From Oceanicaulis sp. BBD 1991-10 (GTDB lineage: Bacteria; Pseudomonadota; Alphaproteobacteria; Caulobacterales; Maricaulaceae), in the NCBI GenBank assembly GCA_001657295.1, contig LYSW01000020.1, forward strand, positions 1-42,256: a DNA stretch of 42,256 nucleotides, read 5' to 3'. The position numbers were made by a program, and so were the translations under genes. This document shows, one piece after another, positions 36,311 through 42,256 of this stretch (positions are counted from its first letter, which is position 1; every line of letters starts with the position of its first letter). The notes below the pieces were generated by a model. It saw only the letters and a list, made by a program, of their open reading frames with translations. It was not told where the DNA came from and did not search any database.

Positions 36311-39300
36311 ATGGTACAACGTCCTGAAGAAGAAGAGCATCGCGGCGTCCTGGCCTGGTGGGCCAAGAATTCAGTCGCCGCGAATTTGTTGATGATCATC
36401 GCCCTGATCGGCGGCGTGGTGGGTTTCACCGCCATGCAGCGGGAAAACAATCCCGCCGCGGTCTTCCCTGGCGCGTCGATCAACGTGTCCTGGCCGGGCG
36501 CGTCGCCGCAGGAAGTTGAAGAACAGATCATCGTTCGCATTGAAGAGGCGCTGTCTGATCTGGACGGCGTCGACACGCTGACCGCAGCCGCCCGCGAAGG
36601 CAGCGGGTCGGTCTGGGTGGAAGGTCTGCCCGCCGTGGACGCCACCGAGTTCGTGAACGAGGTCAAGCTGCGCGTCGACGGCATCAACAACCTGCCCCGG
36701 GACTCGTTCCGGCCGCAGGTCAATCGCTGGCAGAATTCCGACCAGATCGCAGGCTTCGCCCTGCATGGCGAAATCCCGCGCCGGGATCTGCAACGGATCG
36801 CGCGCGAGATTCGCAATGAAATCGCGTCGACCATCCCGGACGTGTCGCTGGTCGACATGATGGGCGTCTTGTCCGAAGAGGTCGCGATCGAGGTTTCCGA
36901 AGAAGCCATGCGACGCTATGGCGTGAGCTTCTCCGACATTTCGCGGGCCATCGCCACCTCGTCGATCAACACCTCGGCCGGTTCGGTTCGGTCAGAAGTG
37001 GGCGATGTGCGCATCACGGCACGCGAGCTGGCCGACACGGCCCAGGATTTCGAAGACATCATCATCCGTCAGACCCCGGGCGGCGGCGTGATCCGCGTCG
37101 GAGATGTCGCCACCGTGATCGACGGCCTTGTGGACTTCAATCTGAACGCCACCTTCAACGGCGAGCAGATGGTCATCATCGCCGTGCGATCCACGGGCAA
37201 TTCCGACATCATCAACGTGTCGGACGCCCTGAAGGAGTACGCCGAACGGAAAAATCAGGAGCTTCCCTCCACCGTCCGGCTGTCGGAATGGTGGGACGGC
37301 GCCGACCAGTTCAACTCCCAGCTCACCGTCATCGGCAACTCTGCCATGATCGGTCTGGCGCTGGTGCTGGGCATTCTGGTGCTCTTTCTGCGTCCCATCG
37401 TGGCCTTCTGGGTGACGATCGGCATCGCCACGGCTTTCGCCGGCGCCTTCATGCTGTTGCCGCTGCTGGGCGTGACATTGAACTTCCTGTCGCTTTTCGC
37501 CTTCCTGATCGTGATCGGGGTGGTGGTCGATGACGCCATCATCGTGGGTGAGAATATCCACGCCCGGGTCGAACGGGGCGAACAGGGCCTGACAGCGGCC
37601 GTTATCGGCGCGCAAATGGTGGCCAAGCCGGTCATCTTCGCGGTCATCACGACCATGATGGCGTTTGCGCCCTGGATGCTGCTGACCGGCCCGGCCGTGC
37701 AGTTCACCTCGCAGATCTCACTGGTCGTGATGGCGGCGTTGGCCTTCTCGCTCATTGAAGCGCTGCTGATCCTGCCGGCCCACCTGTCGCACATCAAACC
37801 GCAGAAGCACACGGGGCCCCTGGGTCCCTTCCTGCGCTTCCAGGCCATGCTCGCGGACAGCCTTCTGGTGTTTGCGCGCCGGATTTATGCGCCGACGCTC
37901 ACTTTCGCCATCAAGCAGCGCTACATGACCTTCGTCGCGTTTGTCGGCCTGTTCCTGGTCGCGATCGCGCTGATGGCCACCGGCCGCGTCGGCTTTTCCT
38001 TCATGCCGCAGATTGAAAGCGATCTGATCCGCGTGAACATCCAGCTGGCCGAAGGCACGCCCTGGTCGCGTACGGATGAAATCCGCGCACGCCTCGACGA
38101 AGCCGAGCTGGAGATCCAGGAGGCCTATCGCGCCGAGTATCCCGGCGAGATCGATATGATTCAGAGCCGTTCGACCCTGGCCACCGACGGCTCGGTTCGG
38201 GCCTGGATCAATATCGCGCCGCCGGAAATCCGCCCGGGCCGCACACCCACCGCTGATGTCGCCGAGCGTATCCGCGAAGCTCTGGGCCCGGTCCCGGATG
38301 CGGAAGAGATTCGCTTTGACGCGACCATCAACGACAACGGTCCGGCGATCGAATACGCTATCAACCATCCGGACCTCGATGTCCTGCGCGCCGCCTCGGC
38401 GGAGTTGCGCGAGTATCTTGGAACGTATGAGACGGCGTATGACATCGTCGACAATCTCCAATCCTCGGCCGACGAGCTGCAGCTGAACTTGCGGCCGGAC
38501 GCTCAGGCCCTGGGCCTGACGCTCGCCGACGTGACCCGTCAGGTTCGCCAGGCCTTCTACGGCGAGGAGGTCCAGCGACTGCCGCGCGACGGCGAAGATG
38601 TGCGGGTCATGGTGCGCTATCCTCGTGAAGCCCGGAACAGCCTGGATGCGATCAACAATCTGCGCATCCGCACCGCGGACGGCCGTGAAGTGCCGCTGGC
38701 CGCAGTGGCTGAGGCGGAGTTCGCGCCGGGCATCAACCGCATCAGCCGGCGCGAGCGCCAGCGCACCGTGCGGGTGAGCGCGGAGCTGTCCGACCGGGAC
38801 GCCGCTCAGACCATTCGGGAAGATCTCAACGAGAACTTCTTCCCGCAATGGCGCGAGCGCTATCCCGGCATCTCCACCGGCGCCATCGGCGAAGCTGAAG
38901 GCCAGGCGGAGTTCCTGCAGGAGATCATCGGTCTGCAGCTGATCATGTTCGGCCTGATGTATGTGCTGCTGGCGGTCGCCTTCCGCTCCTATTTCGAGCC
39001 CATCGCGATCATGACGGCGATCCCGTTCGCCTTCGCGGGAGCGGTGTTCGGACACGCCTTATTCGGAGTTCCACTGGCGCTCTTCTCCTTCTTCGGGATG
39101 GGGGCCGCGGCCGGGATCGTCATCAATGATAACCTGGTGCTGGTCGACTTCGTGAACCGGCTCAGGGATCGCGGCGTCGGCGCCATGCAGGCGCTGATCG
39201 ATGCGGGGGTTCAACGCTTCCGTCCGATCTTGCTGACGACCGTGACCACCTTCATCGGCGTCCTGCCGATGATCGCAGAGCGCTCCACTTCGGCGCAATT

Positions 39301-39574
39301 CCTCAAGCCGATGGTGATCTCGCTGGGCTTCGCGGTGGTGTTCGCACTGTTCCTGACCTTGCTGCTGGTGCCGGCGCTCTACGCCATCGGCGTGGATATC
39401 CGCCGCCTGCTGGCGTCGCTGTGGACCGGCGAATGGCGCCCGATGATCGGGTCGACCTATTCCGGTCACGAGAGCGGCGAGGACGGCGTCGATGTCGGGC
39501 ATCCCGAAGGCTGGACTCCGCCGGAGGTGGACGTGGAGCCCAATGACGGCCCTCGCCCGGCGCCCGCCGAGTAA
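36311..39574 (+). CDS. RND efflux transporter permease
   Basis: This 1087-residue inner-membrane pump uses proton motive force to expel small molecules, belonging to the AcrB/HAE1-like RND superfamily. Helix 4 carries the proton-relay pair in VIGVVVDDAIIVGEN. A duplicate helix set begins near residue 880 (FGLMYVLLAVAFRSYFEPI). The two large periplasmic loops are present. A 60-residue acidic, proline-rich C-terminal tail is not typical of AcrB. AGGAGA precedes the ATG. Its substrate cannot be told from sequence; no TetR-type regulator adjoins the operon. Confidence 0.95.
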   Translation: MVQRPEEEEHRGVLAWWAKNSVAANLLMIIALIGGVVGFTAMQRENNPAAVFPGASINVSWPGASPQEVEEQIIVRIEEALSDLDGVDTLTAAAREGSGSVWVEGLPAVDATEFVNEVKLRVDGINNLPRDSFRPQVNRWQNSDQIAGFALHGEIPRRDLQRIAREIRNEIASTIPDVSLVDMMGVLSEEVAIEVSEEAMRRYGVSFSDISRAIATSSINTSAGSVRSEVGDVRITARELADTAQDFEDIIIRQTPGGGVIRVGDVATVIDGLVDFNLNATFNGEQMVIIAVRSTGNSDIINVSDALKEYAERKNQELPSTVRLSEWWDGADQFNSQLTVIGNSAMIGLALVLGILVLFLRPIVAFWVTIGIATAFAGAFMLLPLLGVTLNFLSLFAFLIVIGVVVDDAIIVGENIHARVERGEQGLTAAVIGAQMVAKPVIFAVITTMMAFAPWMLLTGPAVQFTSQISLVVMAALAFSLIEALLILPAHLSHIKPQKHTGPLGPFLRFQAMLADSLLVFARRIYAPTLTFAIKQRYMTFVAFVGLFLVAIALMATGRVGFSFMPQIESDLIRVNIQLAEGTPWSRTDEIRARLDEAELEIQEAYRAEYPGEIDMIQSRSTLATDGSVRAWINIAPPEIRPGRTPTADVAERIREALGPVPDAEEIRFDATINDNGPAIEYAINHPDLDVLRAASAELREYLGTYETAYDIVDNLQSSADELQLNLRPDAQALGLTLADVTRQVRQAFYGEEVQRLPRDGEDVRVMVRYPREARNSLDAINNLRIRTADGREVPLAAVAEAEFAPGINRISRRERQRTVRVSAELSDRDAAQTIREDLNENFFPQWRERYPGISTGAIGEAEGQAEFLQEIIGLQLIMFGLMYVLLAVAFRSYFEPIAIMTAIPFAFAGAVFGHALFGVPLALFSFFGMGAAAGIVINDNLVLVDFVNRLRDRGVGAMQALIDAGVQRFRPILLTTVTTFIGVLPMIAERSTSAQFLKPMVISLGFAVVFALFLTLLLVPALYAIGVDIRRLLASLWTGEWRPMIGSTYSGHESGEDGVDVGHPEGWTPPEVDVEPNDGPRPAPAE

Positions 39575-39587
39575 CGCAACCGTAGCG

Positions 39588-39610
39588 GCGAGCCTGCGCA
39601 GCAGGCTTGC
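39588..39610 (+). other. Hairpin after the RND permease gene
   Basis: A 10-bp stem with a GCA loop (AGCCTGC with GCAGGCT plus flanking pairs) lies 13 bases after the permease stop. There is no T-run, so it resembles a stabilising 3' structure or a REP-like element rather than a simple terminator. Confidence 0.4.
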
Positions 39611-39710
39611 CAACCCACCGCCGGCGCGGTCACGTACCGGCCAAGACTGCACCGGCCTCTGGCGCTTCACCGGCGCCGGAGGTCGGCCGCTTATGACAGG
39701 GGAGACCATG

Positions 39711-41828
39711 ATGAAAAGATTTTTGATGTCCTGCACAGGACTTGCCGCTTTGACGCTGGCGGCCTGCGCACAGCCCGCCGAGACGCCCTCGGAGGAGGCT
39801 GAGGCGCCGGCGGTCGAGGCGACTGAGACCGCGGACGCGGCGGCTGAAGGGACTGCGGCGCCGTCCGGCGAACCGCGCTTCGGCACGTTCGGCTTCGACG
39901 TCGCAGGCATGGACGACAGCGTCCACCCCGGTGACGACTTCAACCGCTTCGCCAACGGGACCTGGCTGACCGAAACCGAGTTGCCGTCCGACCGCTCGCG
40001 CTACGGCGTCTTCACGATGCTGGCGGAAGAAGCCGAGGAAGACGTCCAGGCGATCATCGCCGAAGCTGTGGCTTCCGGCGGCGCTCCGGGGTCCAATCCG
40101 CAGCTGGTCGGCGCGCTTTATTCCAGCTGGATGAACGCCGACGCCATCGAGGCGGCCGGCGCCGCAGGCCTTGAGCCCTTCCTGGCCGAGATCGCGGCGA
40201 TCGAAACTCATGACGACGCGGCCGCGCTGTTTGCGACCATCCATCACCAGGCGCCGTTCGGCGTGGCGATCTGGGCGGACCCGGACAATCCCAACGTCAA
40301 CGCCCTGCGCCTGTTCCAGGGCGGCCTGGGCATGGGCAATCGCGATTATTATCTCGAAGACACTGAGGCCTTCGCCGGTTATCGCGAAGCCTATCTTGCT
40401 TACATCGCCCGCCTGCACGAGCTGGCCGGCCTTCCTGACGGTGAAGCGAACGCCCAGGCAATCCTGGATTTCGAGACCGCCCTCGCCGAGATCCACTGGA
40501 CCCGTGAAGACAGCCGCGACGTCACGCTGACCTACAACCCGATGAGCCCGGCGGAGCTTGATGAGCTGGCGCCGAATCTCAACATGTCGCAGGGCATGGA
40601 AGCGCTCGGCATCAATGTCGATCGTTTGATCGTGGTGCAGCCCACCGCGATCTCCGGGACCTCGGAACTGTTCGCAAACACCGATATCGAGACCATCAAG
40701 GCCTGGATGACCGTCCACTTCATTTCCGATCGCGCCAGCTGGCTGCCGGCGGCGTTTGACGAGGCCAGCTTCGACTTCTTCGGCCGCACCTTGCGCGGTC
40801 AGGCCGAACAGCGCCCGCGTGATCGCCGCGGCGTCAATCTGGTCGGCGGGGCCCTGGGCCACGCCATCGGCCAGATCTACGTGGACCGCCACTTCCCGCC
40901 CGCTTCAAAGGATCAGATGGACGATCTCGTCGAGCGCCTGACCGTCGCCTTCCGCGGCCGGCTCGAGCGTTTGGAGTGGATGGATGATGAAACCCGCGCC
41001 CAGGCGCTGACCAAGCTGTCCACCTTCGAGCCGCGCATTGGCTTCCCGGAGATCTGGGACGAATATGACGGTCTGGTGCTGGCTGAAGACGACTATTTCG
41101 GCAATCGGATCCGGATGGCGGAATTCGGCTGGGCGGAGTCGTTGGAGGATCTCTACAGCGAAGTGGATCCGCGCGAGTGGAGCTGGCCGCCGCAAATCGT
41201 CAACGCCAGCTATAATCCGCTGCAAAATCAGATCACCTTCCCGGCGGGCATCCTTCAGGCGCCCTTCTTTGATCCCAATGCAGATCCGGCGATGAATTTC
41301 GGCGCGATCGGCGGCGTGATCGGGCATGAGATCGGTCACGGCTTTGACGATAACGGCCGCCGTTATGACGCTGAGGGCCGGCTGCGCATGTGGTGGACCG
41401 AAGACACCAATGAGCGCTTCATGGAGCGCGCGGCGGTCCTGGGCGCGCAGTACGACACCTATTGCCCCATCGATGACCAGTGCGTCTCCGGACGCCTGTC
41501 CATGGGCGAGAATATCGGCGATCTGGGCGGGCTGCAGATGGCCTATACGGCCTGGCGCGAATATGTCGACGAAGTGTATGGCGGCGAAGCGCCGGTCATC
41601 GACGGCTTCACCGGCGATCAGCGCTTCTTCCTCGCCTGGGCCCAAGTCTGGCGCAATCTATACACTGACGATGCGCTGCGGGCGCAGCTTGTGCGCGGCC
41701 CGCACTCCCCGCCCCGCTACCGCATCAACGGCGTCGTGCGCAATCTGGACGCCTGGTATGAGGCGTTCGGGATCACCGAGGACCACGAGCTTTACCTGCC
41801 GCCCGAACAGCGCGTGCGCATCTGGTAA
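39711..41828 (+). CDS. M13 family (neprilysin-like) lipoprotein metallopeptidase
   Basis: This 705-residue zinc peptidase probably cleaves small peptides in the periplasm. The lipoprotein signal ends in LTLAAC with Cys19, followed by an acidic, Ala/Glu/Pro-rich linker. The M13 zinc motif is GHEIGHGFDD, with His539 and His543; the third ligand is Glu600 in GENIGDLGGLQ, with Asp604 supporting. NASYNPLQNQITFPAGILQ gives the substrate-binding NAY-like motif. The ATG at 39711 has AGGGGAG six bases upstream, whereas an in-frame extension to 39492 overlaps the permease. The enzyme matches oligopeptidase PepO-type members. Confidence 0.93.
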   Translation: MKRFLMSCTGLAALTLAACAQPAETPSEEAEAPAVEATETADAAAEGTAAPSGEPRFGTFGFDVAGMDDSVHPGDDFNRFANGTWLTETELPSDRSRYGVFTMLAEEAEEDVQAIIAEAVASGGAPGSNPQLVGALYSSWMNADAIEAAGAAGLEPFLAEIAAIETHDDAAALFATIHHQAPFGVAIWADPDNPNVNALRLFQGGLGMGNRDYYLEDTEAFAGYREAYLAYIARLHELAGLPDGEANAQAILDFETALAEIHWTREDSRDVTLTYNPMSPAELDELAPNLNMSQGMEALGINVDRLIVVQPTAISGTSELFANTDIETIKAWMTVHFISDRASWLPAAFDEASFDFFGRTLRGQAEQRPRDRRGVNLVGGALGHAIGQIYVDRHFPPASKDQMDDLVERLTVAFRGRLERLEWMDDETRAQALTKLSTFEPRIGFPEIWDEYDGLVLAEDDYFGNRIRMAEFGWAESLEDLYSEVDPREWSWPPQIVNASYNPLQNQITFPAGILQAPFFDPNADPAMNFGAIGGVIGHEIGHGFDDNGRRYDAEGRLRMWWTEDTNERFMERAAVLGAQYDTYCPIDDQCVSGRLSMGENIGDLGGLQMAYTAWREYVDEVYGGEAPVIDGFTGDQRFFLAWAQVWRNLYTDDALRAQLVRGPHSPPRYRINGVVRNLDAWYEAFGITEDHELYLPPEQRVRIW

Positions 41829-41852
41829 GGCGCGGCGTCGTCTGACCACCTC

Positions 41853-41887
41853 AACCCCGGGCGATTATTCGCCCGGGGTTTTCTTTT
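41853..41887 (+). terminator. Rho-independent terminator after the M13 peptidase gene
   Basis: A perfect 12-bp stem (AACCCCGGGCGA with TCGCCCGGGGTT, loop TTAT) is followed by TTCTTTTG, 24 bases after the stop codon. Confidence 0.93.
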
Positions 41888-41964
41888 GTCGCCACGGATT
41901 GAACCGAGACGGTCGCGCGCTAAACCTGCTTTGGCAGATTTCCGGTTTTCTTGAGGCCTTCATC

Positions 41965-42256
41965 ATGACCCGCACTCTCTTCACGGCGATTTCGATCGGC
42001 GCGGCCAGCCTGGCCCTGTCCGGCTGCATCATTGTCGATGTCGACCGAAGCGCGAGCGTCGACGGCGCGTCCGGCCGGCACATCCATGTCCTGGCGAACC
42101 CGCAACCAGGGTTTACCGGACCTGGCGCCGACTGGCGCACCCTCGCCGAACAAGAGCTCGAAGACCGCCTCAATCGCCCCCGCCGGGAAGGCCGGGCGCG
42201 TAATGTGATCCTGTTCGTCGCCGACGGCATGAATATCTCCACCATCACCGCGGCGC
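41965..42256 (+). CDS. Alkaline phosphatase lipoprotein, 5' part only
   Basis: The frame begins at an ATG with GAGG eight bases upstream and runs off the window after 97 codons. A lipoprotein signal ends LALSGC with Cys21. The start of the alkaline phosphatase domain is visible as ARNVILFVADGMNISTIT, in which Asp87 corresponds to the metal-binding Asp of PhoA-type enzymes. The enzyme should release inorganic phosphate from organic esters outside the inner membrane. It lies 9 kb from the pho-pst operon, but no Pho box was recognised in the 78 bases after the preceding terminator. Confidence 0.88.
   Translation, partial: MTRTLFTAISIGAASLALSGCIIVDVDRSASVDGASGRHIHVLANPQPGFTGPGADWRTLAEQELEDRLNRPRREGRARNVILFVADGMNISTITAA

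Noticed and set aside
37718-39055. A 445-residue minus-strand frame inside the RND permease
   Set aside because: Antisense to strongly conserved permease helices, with the Arg/Gln/His-rich composition typical of shadows.
41888-41964. Pho box before the alkaline phosphatase
   Set aside because: No pair of 7-base half-sites at an 11-base period is visible on either strand.

Overview
This window is about 42 kb of GC-rich chromosome from an alphaproteobacterium. A GcrA-family cell-cycle regulator, long-form PstC and PstA permeases, a tandem-domain dCTP deaminase and an argD-hslO neighbourhood all point to that class. The mix of lipoprotein exopeptidase, RND pump and secreted phosphatase genes fits a Caulobacterales/Maricaulales type marine bacterium. 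That placement is inference from gene content, and no rRNA is present to settle it.

Layout, left to right. 1-5.1 kb: a large secreted zinc metalloprotease on the minus strand, then ychF and rlmJ on the plus strand. 5.1-8.1 kb, minus strand: a Bcr/CflA-type efflux transporter, an enoyl-CoA hydratase family enzyme and a 1-Cys peroxiredoxin. 8.2-12.9 kb, plus strand: a SixA-type phosphatase, a membrane glycosyltransferase overlapping a small membrane protein, and katG. 13.1-18.4 kb is the accessory part: a DUF900-type alpha/beta hydrolase of visibly lower GC, a minus-strand tRNA-Gly(CCC), a membrane-anchored TPR protein translationally coupled to an unknown beta-rich protein, and a cysteine-rich radical SAM protein. 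18.4-25.9 kb is housekeeping: dCTP deaminase, apaG, a TrkH-type potassium transporter, a GrpB-family protein, hslO, argD, an ABC-2 permease and gcrA. 25.9-33.3 kb is a complete phoR-pstC-pstA-pstB-phoU-phoB phosphate control operon on the minus strand, with a clear three-half-site Pho box before pstC but no pstS. 33.5-39.6 kb is a three-gene RND efflux operon. 39.7-42.3 kb holds an M13 lipoprotein metallopeptidase, a strong terminator, and the 5' end of an alkaline phosphatase cut by the window edge.

How the genes fit together: PhoR and PhoB sense and transduce phosphate limitation, PstCAB imports phosphate with a PstS encoded elsewhere, PhoU restrains signalling, and the alkaline phosphatase would release phosphate outside the cell. 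KatG and the peroxiredoxin remove peroxide from opposite sides of the sixA-glycosyltransferase block. The least explained part is 14.9-18.4 kb, where a receptor-like TPR protein, its coupled partner and a radical SAM enzyme sit in a row with no recognisable substrate gene.
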